From Stictocephala bisonia (taxonomy: Eukaryota > Arthropoda > Insecta > Hemiptera > Membracidae): 64,000 nucleotides of DNA. The position numbers were made by a program, and so were the translations under genes. This document shows positions 7,577 to 20,039 of the stretch, piece after piece. A model generated the notes under the pieces. It worked only from the letters and a program-made list of their open reading frames with translations, was not told the DNA's origin and searched no databases. The first letter of the stretch is position 1. Every line of letters starts with the position of its first letter. The stretch lies in contig JAQJVL010000176.1 of the NCBI GenBank assembly GCA_035578905.1, positions 708,501-772,500 on the forward strand, given 5' to 3'.

Positions 7577-9297
7577 GTGCACTCTGGGTTTTACATCTGC
7601 GCTAAATTCAGGTACCCATTGTTTACACATCTGACACTGAATCATGTCTTTTACGCACTTTTCTTCACATATAGTGCAATACCAGTCCTCTGCTTATATC
7701 GCTGGATTTTGCAATCTTCCTTTTATTTTTATCAGGTGGGCTGCTACTCGATGTTGATGCTTCTGCTTGCAGTTTTAAGGATCTTTTGACTTTGTTGTTT
7801 TTGGCTTTGTCTTCTCTAGTTTTTTTCCTTTCTTTCGTTGCAATCAGCTCCGCTTTATACGGAATACTTGTTATAAATACTGCTTCGACATCCTTTTAGG
7901 CTTACAGTTTCTTGAAGATGGAATTGGTAAGAAATCTTTTTTCGTGACTTTTAATGCACTTTTTGAATGATGAGGGCTAGCGTCTGGATTGAGACTTGAA
8001 CTGGAATTTCTAGGATTGTCAGCAACTTCTGCTGCACTTAGGAATACTTCTGACTCATTTTCAGTACCTTCAAGAAGATTGTCCGCTGCGGCATAGGCAA
8101 AATCTTGATTGTTGATTGAATTGAAACTTGTTGAAAAATTGAAAGTTGACTGGCCACACCCCAGTGGTTGAAAATCCGTCCATTAGCAACGGTCCTTTCA
8201 ACCACTGATGTTCATATATGGTTTCCTTTCAACAAACTTGAAACTTTAAACTGAGTGACTATTTGGCCGGAGTTGCAGCGAAGCCAGTTTTGCACTTCTT
8301 TATCATAGTAGGTTTGCAGAGGCTTGAAAAATGTTTTGTCCAGAGGCTGCAGTCTATGAGTGGTGTGGGATGGGAGTTTCAATATAATTACACTATTATT
8401 TCTAGCAGTTTCCAGTGCTTCAATATTTTTTGAATGTGTAGTATGGCCATCCAACAAGAGAAGCACCTTCTTTTCTTGGTTGGGCTTGATTAAGTGATTT
8501 AGCCACTTATTGAAAAGTTCACTGTTTATGTAACCGGATTCAGATATCTCTACTACTACCGGGTGGAGCACCAGCTTTTAGTTCGGGAGTCCATCTCAAT
8601 CTCTTAAAATGATCATTGGAGGCACGTACTGTCGAGAAGCACTTACACAAGCAACCAGAATTGTGTTGGTACCTCTTTCACCACTAGAAATCATGCAACT
8701 TGTTTTTTTCTTCTTTTTGATCCAGCACTCTTGGATTTTGCCTTTGTACTGCGCTGTACTCCGATTCGTCAACATTAAACATTGTTGTTGCATCTAGCTC
8801 GTTGTCATCGACAGTTTTGGTAAGTAGATCACAAAAGGGCTTTAAATTATCCTTATTAAAACCTTTTGCCCTTGCCAGAGACGTTGACTCAGGGCATCTA
8901 AGCGAAATTTGAGGGGTTCTTTTCACGAAGGAATATAATCATTTTTTCCTGCCATCTTTTCGTTTCTAATAAATTGGTGGGAAATTTGATTTCTATCCGC
9001 TATTTGAAATGCTAAGTGGTGAATTTCAGTTATGGTTAATCCAAACATACACGATTCGAGGTGCAGGATGTGGTCAGTTAGTTCCGCCTCGAATTCTGGT
9101 GACAAGGTTCTACCAAGAGATTTTACATCTTCGTTCGCCCTAACATTTTTAGACTCTAAATGTCTTGTAAAATTAGGTTTTGGTACATTGTACTGACGAC
9201 AACATTCGTTAAACTCAAGATCACCATTCCGGTATGCTGATATTGCTAAGGACATTTCTTCCGACGTCCATTTACCATACTCCCTTTTGGTGCTCAT
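7577..9297 (-). pseudogene. pogo/Tigger-like DDE transposase relic
   Basis: The gene runs right to left from an ATG at 9297. The N-terminus has a psq/CENP-B-type helix-turn-helix (KREYGKWTSEEM to about FTRHLESKN), followed by a second DNA-binding region. The DDE domain is recognisable in pieces: FNVDES near 8780 (first Asp), SSGERG near 8680, LLLLDGH near 8450 (second Asp), LPSHTTHRLQPLDKTFFKPL near 8340-8400 (third Asp). At 7577-7693 a Cys-rich C-terminus (WYCTIC, then C, then CQMC) looks like a small zinc finger of the PHD type found at the end of some insect transposases. The reading frame shifts near 8925, near 8700 in an A-rich run, and between 8596 and 8571, and stops occur before the zinc finger. 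It is therefore inactive. I could not define terminal inverted repeats. Confidence 0.85.
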
Positions 9298-12200
9298 TCT
9301 GTAACAGATTAGAGAAAAACGTTTATATTCCGCATCGAAAACGGCAGTTTTATAGGAAAAATAATACAGGGTGAAAAGTGTCACAAATTGTACCGGTACG
9401 ATTTTGGGAACTACATGGTGATACGATATAGGAAACTGTGGCCTATTGAGAACAACGGAAAAAAAAACCTAACCTAGAAGAGTTTCAATAGCAACTTAAG
9501 ATACCTTAAAATGTAGCTAAAGGTGTTAGTGATACAAAATGAGTAATCTTACTTTACTGTTTGATATTTCCTTAGTCGTGGCACACGAAAACTACTTTGA
9601 CAACATAGATTTTGTAAAATTAATCACTGAAACTTAAGTCCGTGCGGTACACTTGCGAGTCAAAAGGAGGGAGTCTAGAGGGAAGTATAGTTCATGGCTT
9701 TGCCGCTAGATTCCTCTTCCAAGTGGACATTTCCAGATTATGGAAGCGTTACGATATCGGCTACTCTCCCCTATATACAATTTTTTGTTGATTGATTTTC
9801 ATTTTTTGGTTTTAATTTAGATCATTTTATTCTTGTTTTTAAATTTTATCAACTTATCCATTTATGTTATTTAATATTTACAAATAATATATTTTAACAC
9901 ACGTTTTATATTTTTGTATAGTTTGTTTATTATAATATGAAGATGCCGTTACTAGCGAAAATGCATTAATTAAAAAACTTAAAATTGAGGAATTATTAAA
10001 TATATTTCATTTAAATCTACCAAAATTCCACCAAGGACCAAATAAAGAAAGCATTATTAAACTGTAAGTTTATTAAATAGATTCACTTACAGAATAATGA
10101 CATATATAAAAATAAGGCATCGTTTACATAAGCCTATCAATTACTCAAAGGTATAAAATTTAATTGGTCCGATAAATCTAATATTGGTATATTGGATTTC
10201 TCAAGTGGAATAGCTCCAATAAAGTCACTTTTTATTCAAAACCACGAAGTTCAATCAAGTAACAATTCAATGCAAAACATATTTTGTGCCTATGTGAGAA
10301 TTTGGGAAAAATTTAGAGAATTGTATTCCTCTCTATACGTTTTAGAGTATTTTAAAATAATGATTACATAACATGAATAATTTAAACTTTGTTTATTTAT
10401 GAACTAGATTGGTAAAATGCATTATTTTTGTTAGATGAAAATGAATTAATGTAAGTTCTAAAATGAAATTAGTAAAATGAAACAAATGTTACCTTTGATT
10501 TCTTGATAAACTATTCTAGACATTAATCTATCCCTACATTTCTATGCGTCATCTTACAAATACAGTATATTACTGTTTATTAGCATAATGGGATTTAGTA
10601 TTATATCTGCGAGATTTTAAATTGCCAAAAGCAATTGGTCTAGGTGCGCAGGTGGTTAAGTCTAGGGTAGTGTCGACATGCGCAGCTTTGTTTAAAGAAG
10701 GTAGGCGGAATTTTTGCCTAATGGAATTTTTGCGGAATTTTTGAAAAATGAAGTCTCATATCGTAAAAGTAAGAATATGGTGTAAAAGCTATATCTTACA
10801 ATGAACATTAAATGAATTGAAAACTCTGATTCTTATGACTCTTTTAAACGATGTATTACACGTTTCGTATGACAATTGTGGCCAGGCTATCTTTAACGCA
10901 CATATAAAAATACAAATGAAAATTCAAATACAGTTTTAAAATTAGGATATTCCATTATATCCCTTTATTATTTTATTCATGCGATGGATGGTAAATTTTA
11001 TATGATTAGCCTATAGTTAAATAACAACTTTCTTTAAATAGAAAAAAAGGACGAAAAAGACAAACATTACTAACTCTATTACAATAACTAGGGGAGACCC
11101 TTTCACGCCTCTCGTACCAATCCGTACTCGCTGCGCTCGTATTTACCTCGGCCTTCGGCAAGTGAGGGGTAAAGTTTAGTTTTATTATTAGATGAAGTAT
11201 CTAATTAATCTTTTACTCACCAAGTAGGCATAACAATCTGGAGAAACTGTTCACATCTTGTCGAATGTGATCATCCCCTCATATATCAAACAAACTGATC
11301 CACTTAATAACACAGGTATTCGTTCAATATAATAAGCGACTTTGCAGCCTTTATGTATAATTTAAAATACATACATTTAAGTTATTGATAATATATACAT
11401 TTTGTACAAGTTACTTACACCTTTAATTCTTCTTTAGAGCAATCATTATCACCAACAAAAAAACCTAAGTAAATGGCGTGTAGAGGAGAGAGAATGTTTA
11501 CTTCTCCCACCACAGTTCCCCTCCAGCGGCAGTGAGCTGCAAGGTATAGGCCTAGATGTACTAAATATACATATTTAGTCGATAACTGAGTTTGCGATTA
11601 TTTTATATCTAATTAGTATTATTTGTAACATTTTTGTTAGTTTTATATTTTTAAAATTTTCGTTTCTTTCCATATTAACTTTTGCATAGTCAGAAATAAT
11701 AAATAACTAAGATGTAATTGAATTTATAACAGATCACTTTTACTATTTCATTATTATAATCATATGGAATATACCAGCTTAACTTATACAATCTAAGCAA
11801 TGTAAACAAACAAGACAGCCAAGTCAGCTTATTCTTCTTTAATATACAACAAACAACGAAACAGATTTGCCTATTTTATAATTATTGTTTTCTTGGTAAT
11901 ATCTGATAGGGTCAAATTAAACAATACATTTAATTATGGAACATGTTAATATCAATCGAGGTAAAATACTTTAGCTATGGTCATTACAAATTTAACAAAG
12001 GTTGGTGAAACTGGCAATCACTCTATCATTTAAACCATTAAGAATACCACAGTTTAACTCAATTGATCTAAAAATACAACATCAAAACAAATGTAAACGC
12101 TGTGGCACTTGGAATCATTGTGCTGTATAATGAGCTGTGTGTGGTGGGGGAGTGAATCTGTTGCGAATGCGCAGTACGCAGGCCATTTACCATTGGTTTA

Positions 12201-13250
12201 TATATACTTACTTGTATGGAACGTTTATACAGCTTAAGTAGATCCACTTATCCAACCTGCTTAGACTTGTTAAAGCCGTAAGACACATTTTTGAGTTACA
12301 TCTGATTACACACACTACTTGTAAATGCAATATCAACCAAGCACAAACATTTTGACATTGTTGGTGATTTGTGTTGTAACGTGGATGACTGATAATTTCT
12401 GCAGTTTACGGTAGTGTGAGTGAAGTAACAGATTACTTCTAACTGCAATTTTATTTAACGACATTTATGAGTTGTTCGTAAATTTATGTGTGATATATTT
12501 AAAAAAATGAAATGTACATTAAACAAAACACGAAATGATAGTTTAAAGGTTACACCAATGTATTGTTTGCTTGAAATTTTCCACGAAAACATTTCTAACC
12601 GGATATGTTTGGTGCAGTTTATACGTTACACATATACAAAAAAAAAAAAAAAGTTAACCTTAAAAAACTTAAATGGTTTATAATATCAGTACAGACTGTA
12701 CAAATTATATTTAAATTTATGTTTACTATCACGTAATATGCTAACCAATAAAATATTTGTGAAACATCATTTATAGGTTTAAGAAAGTTTCTGTCAGGCA
12801 TTTCTAGGCTCTCCTAAATGCTAACATTATACCTTATCCTTTATACAAATATACAATAAGGTATAATTGTAGAGAAATGTTCATATCACGGATAAATTCT
12901 ATGCAAATACTATACATTCAAATGGAACTTATTATGAGTGACATGAACATTTTAAATATTTTAAACTAAAAAACATACAGGAACAGAGAAAAAGATTGGA
13001 GCACGTAAATATTATAGTTAGTCTTTATCTGTGACAATTTTACGTTTTTGATATTATTATTCTGTTATGAAATGTCAGCTTGTGAAGTAAATAGCTTGCT
13101 TCAAGTTAGTGAGACGTAACTTGAAGTTATTATCTTCAATCAATTATTCTCAAGTTTACTTTCGTCTTAGAAACTAAATGAACGGCAGTGTCTTTATATT
13201 TTATATTGCCTAGAGCTCTAATTTTTGTTATCAAGCTAAATGGCACACCT
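9298..13250. other. AT-rich non-coding DNA
   Basis: This holds the 5' flank of the transposase relic and about 3.6 kb of AT-rich sequence. There is a short GC-richer patch at 11097-11170 and a poly(A) run at 12640-12652. No coding, tRNA or conserved repeat signal was found by eye. Confidence 0.45.
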
Positions 13251-13259
13251 GTAGCTAAA

Positions 13260-13838
13260 TGTTTGTAGTGGTGGTGGCGGTAATCTGGTGATAATCTCTT
13301 TGGAGTCAGGGTGGTAACCGATGGTGGCAAGGGCAATCTGGCGATGATCTCATTAAGAAAAGTGTGGTGGTGAAGGTGGTGAGAGCAGTCTGGTGACGGT
13401 ACCTTTGAGGGCAGGGTGGTGATGGTGGCGGCGAGGGCAGACTGGTGATGGTTCCTTTGAGGACACGGTGGTGATGATGGTGGTGAGGGCAATCTGGCGA
13501 TAGTCTCATTAAGAAAAGTGTGGTGGTGAAGGTGGCGAGAGCAGTCTGATGTCGGTCCCTTTGAGGATAGTGTGGTGGTGAAGGTGGCGAGAGCATTCTG
13601 GTGTCGGTCCCTTTGAGGATAGTGTGGTGGTGAAGGTGGCGAGAGCAGTCTGGTGTCGGTCCCTTTGAGGATAGTGTGTTGAAGGTGGCGAGAGCAGTCT
13701 GGTGTCGGTCCCTTTGAGGATAGTGTGGTGGTGAAGGTGGCGAGAGCAGTCTGGTGTCGGTCCCTTTGAGGATAGTGTGGTGGTGAAGGTGGCGAGAGCA
13801 GTCTGGTGTCGGTCCCTTTGAGGATAGTGTGGTGCTGA
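13260..13838. repeat. Minisatellite, 52-bp unit
   Basis: About 11 tandem copies of a G-rich unit containing GGTGGCGAGAGCAGTCTGG and TCGGTCCCTTTGAGGATAG. The last five or six copies are nearly identical and the first ones are diverged (GATGATCTCATTAAGAAAAG variants); one has a 6-base deletion near 13675. Histidine- and proline-rich ORFs on the minus strand are products of this repeat. Confidence 0.9.
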
Positions 13839-13849
13839 GTTACAAATTA

Positions 13850-15080
13850 GGGATGATTATAATCAACACATATTGCTGTAAATTCATCCAAATCAGTTTA
13901 AAATAGTTGCATAATATTTTTAATCCATAGACAGAACTTAAAGTGAACCGAATCGTCTTAGTATTTCACTCTTCGTTAGTTCAACAAGAAGTGTATTTTA
14001 GTACAAACTCAGCAAACTATACTATAATTTAATTCAACCGGGAAGACATTACCAACTCAAATTCAAGTTGTATTTGAAGATTTATTTTAAATGGTAGTTA
14101 CTAATAAGTATTCTATAGTAAAAAAGTCAACTCTTCGCCAAAATAAAAAGTTATTAAATACAACTTTATGGCGTAATGTTTATGCTCACTCTTAATCCGT
14201 AATCAAGTGTTTACACACGTCTAAACTCTTTGGAATGATGTATACACGCGATTGACCTTTTCACATAATTGACATCAGACCAATAACGAAGTATTTTTTT
14301 TTTTTTCATCAAACTGTTTATTTAGGCAAATATATCTTATTCTTATGTACTTTTTGCCATGCTTACACTTATATAAGGTTTAAAACGGACTTTTTATTCA
14401 ATAAGAGGTAGTTTATTCTATAAACAGACCTAAATTTAATGTCATCTATTTATACACATGCACAAACTAACTTAATTTTATTGCTTCACAAACAACGATT
14501 AAAATATATATAAATATACTTTCAGTTGTTTGTTTTAATCACCCAACTATCTTGTTTAATTGAAACCCGTGTAATGGAACGAGGATTGGTACTGCACGCT
14601 TTTATGAGTAAATTGCAAAGTTTAGAGTAACTACAATATCGTTCAGTATATTGTGTTTCGTTGAGTGCTAAGTGATTGTAGATCCATTTGTGTTGGCGGA
14701 AGCTCTTGTTTATAATTCTATTTCCAATGCTTACATCTTGCTTGCTCGCAACACTATAACTGTTTTACGAGCACTCGTAGCGTACATCATACTTTAATGA
14801 AGTAGATGTCTAGAATTAGTCCATACTATAGTAGAGTCTGCTAGTTGTTTGGCTAAAGAATCCTTACAAATGTGGATATTGTAGTATGCAATTAATGATA
14901 AATAAACAATGGTAATGCAAACAAGGGCCTTATCGATTTTTTGCTGGATTATTTTTTTTCTTAGCAAATAACTAAGAAACAGGACTATGATAGTTTTCTC
15001 GGCGGAAAAGCCGAGTAAATTACGAAAAAGAGGAAACAAGGAAAACTAATTTTGTCCATATGGTGTTTTAGGTATTCAAA
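13850..15080. other. AT-rich non-coding DNA
   Basis: No gene or structured repeat recognised. Confidence 0.45.
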
Positions 15081-15094
15081 TTGAGCAGAAATTT

Positions 15095-15450
15095 GTCCTG
15101 TTTGCAATCAAACAATTACTAAGCACATTAGCGCCGTAAACGTGTCGGTTTCAATAAGGTTTTCTTTTGTTAGGATAAGCCTAGGTCGGGTATTTATAAT
15201 ATAAGTTTGGATATTTAAGATTAGATAGGTAAGGTTAGGTTTTGAGAGGTTACGCTGGTTTTTCAATTAGTTTTTGTTAACCTAACCTAATAAAACCTAA
15301 ATGAAACCAACCAAACAATTCTAACCTAGGTCGGGTCTAACCAGACCTAACATAACCGAACCAAACAATACCCAACCTAGACCTATCCTATCAAAACATA
15401 CCCTTACTGAAACCGTTTCATTTCTGGTTGATTGCAAAACCAAATCCAGA
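15095..15450. mobile_element. Degenerate inverted-repeat element (MITE-like)
   Basis: A left arm from TTTGCAATCAAACA (about 15099) through CGGTTTCAATAAGG (about 15146) to CTAGGTCGGGTATT (about 15181-15194) is matched in inverted orientation by a right arm ending near 15440. The CGGTTTC to GGGTATT part agrees at roughly 80 percent over 49 bases. The centre is rich in CCTAAC/GTTAGG. No target duplication is clear. Confidence 0.55.
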
Positions 15451-15455
15451 ATTGG

Positions 15456-15491
15456 TGTGTTGGATTGGTGATCATGACCAAATCCAACACA
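15456..15491. repeat. Short palindrome
   Basis: GTGTTGGATT at the left and AATCCAACAC at the right flank a short centre with TGATCATG, so the region folds into a hairpin just outside the inverted-repeat element. Its role is unknown. Confidence 0.6.
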
Positions 15492-16007
15492 ATTTGACTG
15501 TCCACAACAACTACAACAACTACTTTCCGCTATATTTAAAACAAAAATATCTTTCCTCGTTTGCGTAAATTTTCCGTTTTTAATCGTTGAAAAAATAACC
15601 GTATTCTTCTTTCTAAGTTATGTATCTAATATTAAAAAATATCAGCCAAATAACTGACAAGGCTCCTGTTCTATAGAAATACCAAAACGATCACTATTTT
15701 AAGATAAGAACATAGTTTAAACTTCAATATTTTAGTAGTATTTGTTTCATATATATTAAAGGATCATTATCATAATTAATTAATTAAAATACTTACCTTA
15801 ACATTTACTCATTATATGGGTGAATTATTCTTCCTTTAATAGGTTTAAAACAGACAACATGACTGGCTGAAAAAGGCGAATTATAGTTAAAAGTATTCAA
15901 TATAACGCCCAGTTTCAATGCTTCGATTGTTATTTGTCATTCAATGTTTGACACGACACAGTATTTGATTTATACTATAAATACAATTTTAATATAGGCA
16001 GTATTCA

Positions 16008-16998
16008 TTTAGATCGGCACTAAAACTCTATCCTGAAAGGCTTGTAGGTAATCAATATTGTTACATTGCTAAAATTAAAACTTATACAGTTTAAAACATC
16101 ACTGTTCTGAAATTCATAAACGTTCATTGTTTGACAGCTGCTATAAATATCCACTAGATATATGTCCACTTCGACTGATCCCTCAGTCGACTGATAAGAG
16201 ATAAGAGGTGCACGTGTTGGAAGTGTTTCATAAAATAAGTAATATTGAAAATAAGTTAAACGTGGAATTACAAAAACGTGTGAATTTGTTTAATCCTAAC
16301 AACATTATCGTAATCAGCAAGATACATCATGGACCAATTTAATATAAAATTAATTAGTTCCTTTATGTTTTTGATTTTTCAAAATTATTACAATGGGTTT
16401 ACATTTTGAAGTAGCAACAATAATTAGAATTATGTACAAGGGAACAATTCTGGTATATACCGATAGTTTTGAAATCGACATAATACAAAACTATCGATTT
16501 CATACTAATCTGTTTTATATTAGGTCGATGTCAAAACTACCAGTATGTACTAGAATGTTTCTCTTGTACATAATTCTAATTATTGTTGCTACTCAAAAAT
16601 GTAAACCCATTGTAATGTTCTGAATTTTGAAAAATTAAAAAATAAAGGAACTAAGGAACGTTTATTAACTTTACATTGAATTGGTCCATGATGTATCTTG
16701 CTGATTACGATCAAACAAATTCACACGTTTTTATAACTCTACGTTTAACTTATTTTCAATATTACTTATTTTATGAAACACTTCAACACGTGCACCTCTT
16801 ATCTTTTATCAGTCGACTGAGGGATCAGTCGAAGTGGACAGATATCTAGTGGATATTTATAGCAGCTGTCAAACAATGAACGTTTATGCATTTCAGAACA
16901 GTGATGTTTTAAACTGTATACGTTTTAATTTTAGCAGTGTAACAATATTGGTTTACCTACAAGCCTTTTAGGGTAGGGTTTTAGTGCCTATCTAAATT
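16008..16998. mobile_element. Foldback element with ~490-bp arms
   Basis: The left arm starts ATTTAGATCGGCACTAAAAC and the right arm ends GTTTTAGTGCCTATCTAAAT. Long stretches between are reverse complements at about 90 percent or more, e.g. around CAGTCGACTGA, GGTGCACGTG and GATACATCATGGACCAATT. The left arm has about 15 extra bases near 16300. The centre is about 16500 with a spacer of only ~20 bases. The 76-residue ORF across the centre is a by-product of the palindrome. Confidence 0.9.
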
Positions 16999-16999
16999 A

Positions 17000-17600
17000 A
17001 TAAAAATAAGGTACTAACTCTATTTTCAATAATTAAACTCTATATAAAAATTGACACATAAACAGTTGAAGTAATACGAACATTATATTACTATCTTAAC
17101 TAGTTTCTCTATTTTAATCGGTGACTATTGGTTTTTTAGTTATTTTTTTATATTTCTGGACTGGACTGAACCGGACGGTACAGCAGGGAGCTGCGGCTGA
17201 TAAAGACCAGTGGGACCTCTTCCGTCTAGTATACGATAGGAGGATGAGATGACGGCACGAAACAAGAAAGTAGCTCTGAACCTCTGAAAGAAGGACCAAA
17301 GGAGATATCAGACCTTGAACAGAAGATTTGAACAGAAGCAATATGGATGAATGGATTGCTGGGATCTAGTTGTTGAGGAGTGGTTAAAAAAAGAGGGAGA
17401 ACTATGTAAGTGTTACGTTTTATTTGTTGTGTATTGGCGGGCTAGTGGAGGGGGGAGTATTGGTACTGTCCGTGCATCTGATGGCAGATGGTGAAAAATT
17501 TGTTTTGTGGAATAGGGAGGGATATGTGAAGTAATCTGTCAATAGGGGGATTCCGTGGCTGTGGCTATGTAATTCTGGTTTATGTGGTTTAGGAATGTGG
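17000..17600. other. Non-coding DNA leading into a minisatellite
   Basis: AT-rich at the left; from about 17150 the composition becomes G-rich on the plus strand. No gene recognised. Confidence 0.4.
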
Positions 17601-17609
17601 GGCAGAGTG

Positions 17610-19335
17610 GGGCAGGTTATCGTAGCTATGGCGTGGGTCTAGGTGTTAAGCATTGCGTATCGCTCGGGTCGTCGAACTGTGGCGGGGGTCTAGGTGGTAA
17701 GCATGGCATGTCACTCGGGTAGTCAGTTGTGGCAGTGGGTTTAGGTGGGAAGCTAGTGTGTCGCTCGGATTGTCGTAGCTGAGGCGAGGATGTAGTTGGT
17801 AAGCATGGCGTGTCACTAAGGTTATCATAGCTATGGCGAGGGTCTAGGTGCTAGGCATGACGTATCGCTCGGGTCGTCGAAGCTGTAGCAGGGGTCTAGG
17901 TGGTAAGCATGGCATGTCACTTGGGTTGTCGGAGCTTTGGTGGGGAGTCTAGGTGGTAAGCACGGCATATCGCTCGGGTAGTCGGAGCTTTAGCGGGGGG
18001 TCTAGGTGGTAAGCATGGCATGTCAGTCGGGTAGTCGGAGCTTTGGCGGGGGGGGTCTAGGTGGTAAGCCCGGCATATCACTCGGATCGTCGAAGCTGTG
18101 GCCGGGGTCTAGGTGGTAAGAATGGCGTATCACTCGGGTCGTCGAAGCTGTGGTGGGGGTCTAGGTGGTAAGCATGGCATATAGCTCGGGTCGTCGAAGC
18201 TGTGGCGGGGGTCTAGTTGGTAAGCTGGCATGTCACTCGGGTCATCGTAGTTGTGGCAGTGGGTTTAGGTGGTAAGCTGGTGTGCCGCTCGGATAGTCGT
18301 AGCTGTTGCGAGGATGTAGTTGGTAAGCATGGCGTGTCACTAAGGTTGTCTAACTATGGCGTGGGTCTTGGTGTTAAGCATGGCGTATTGCCCGGGTCGT
18401 CGTAGCTGTGGCGAGGATGTAGTTGGTAAGTTGGCATGTCACTCAGGGTATCGTAGCTATGGCGTGGGTCTAGGTGTTAAGCATGGCGTATCGCTCGGGT
18501 CGTCGTGGTTGTTGCGGTGTGTTTAGGTGGTAAGCTGGTGTGTCGCTCGGATCGTCGTAGCTGTGGCGTGGATGTAGTTGGTAAGCATGGCGTGTCGCTA
18601 AGTTTGTCGTAGCTGTGGCGGGGGTCTAGCTGGTTACCTGGCGTGTCGCTCGGGTCGTCGGAGCTGTGGCGGTGGTCTAGGTGGTAAGCATGGTATATCA
18701 CTCGGGTCGTCGAAGCTGTGGCGGGGGTGTAGGTGGTAAGCATGGCATGTTACTCGGGTGGTCGGAGCTTTGTCGGGGGGGGGGGGGGTCTAGGTGGTAA
18801 GCACGGCATATCGCTCGGGTCGTCGAAGCTGTGGTGGGGGTCTAGTTGGTAAGCTGGCGTGTCACTCGGATCGTCGTAGTTGTGGCAGTGGGTTTAGGTG
18901 GGAAGCTGGTGTGTCGCTCGGATTGTCGTAGCTGTGGCGTGGATGTAGTTGGTAAGCATGGCGTTTCACTAAGGTTGTCGTAGCTATGGCGTGGGTCTTG
19001 GTATTAAGCATGGCGTATCGTCCGGGTCGTCGTAGCTGTGGCGAGGATGTAGTTGGTAAGTTGGCGTGTCACTCAGGTTATCATAGCTATGGTGTGGGTC
19101 TAGGTGTTAAGCATGGCGTATCGCTCGGGTCGTCGTAGTTGTGGCGGTGGGTTTAGGTGGTAAGCTGGTGTGTCGCTCGGATCGTCGTAGCTGTGGCGTG
19201 GATGTAGTTGGTAAGCATGGCGTGTCGCTTAGGTTGTCGTAGCTGTGGTGGGGGTATAGCTGGTTAGCTGGCGTGTCGCTCGGGTCGTCGGAGCTGTGGC
19301 GGGGGTATAGGTGGTAAGCATGGCGTGCCGCTAGG
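17610..19335. repeat. Minisatellite, ~52-bp unit, about 32 copies
   Basis: Tandem units containing GTCGTAGCTGTGGCG, GGTCTAGGTGGTAAGCATGG and CACTCGGGT repeat every 51-53 bases (for example at 17647 and 17698). Variant units recur in a fixed order, such as GATGTAGTTGGTAAGCATGG after TGGGTTTAGGTGG, which suggests multi-unit duplications. A G13 run lies near 18776. ORFs inside are repeat-derived. Confidence 0.92.
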
Positions 19336-19339
19336 AGTT

Positions 19340-20007
19340 TTAGAGGTTGGATAGGTGATTAAGGGGGATGGTGAAAAGTACTAGACGTGCTTACGTGAAT
19401 ATAGTAAGGATGAGGGTGGTGTAGATAGAGATAAGGGTCCTTGCAGAGCATCTCTGATGATTGTCATTGGGGAAACTGAGGGCCTTGAAATTCGTAAGGG
19501 TGGTCTTTTTTCGCGAAATGGAAGTGGTGATTGAAGAAGGGTTTGGAGTAAGGGTGATTGCAGGTTTTTTCAGGGTCAGGAAGTTGCCTTGGTCGGGAAC
19601 TGTTTACAGTGCACAGAGTGCAAACTGTTGTTCTCTGTTTTGTAACTAAAATTATCATTACATTTTTAAAAATGTTTTTCAGATAGCTTTATAATTCTGA
19701 CCTCTCAAGCAATATCTTTAGTATATGAATAACCAGTGCTTTGTAAAACTTCCACTTATTTTATAAGTTGAAATTACGTATAACCCTACACATCTTAAAT
19801 TTAACTTAACGGAATATCCTACGTCCTTGTGTGAGTCTAAAAAAATGTTGAGTTAATTTATATTTCACACAAAACCTTAGTAGAAGTAATAACATAGGAT
19901 TATCTGAAATTACATGCAAATTGAAAATGCAATCCCGGAAACTTTTCTGCAACATGGAGTAAAAGGAATTAAGAGGGTGGAACGTCTCAAGTACTTTCAT
20001 GAGTGCA

Positions 20008-20039
<32 letters not shown>

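Noticed and set aside
7010..9640. Terminal inverted repeats of the pogo-like relic (CAGTGA near 7019 and TCACTG near 9625)
   Set aside because: Only about six bases match, no TA duplication flanks them, and the sequences diverge immediately inside.
13136..13596. His/Pro/Ser-rich ORFs on the minus strand
   Set aside because: They are translations of the 52-bp minisatellite; the unit simply lacks stops in these frames.
16393..16623. 76-residue ORF
   Set aside because: It crosses the centre of the foldback palindrome and its two halves are mirror translations.
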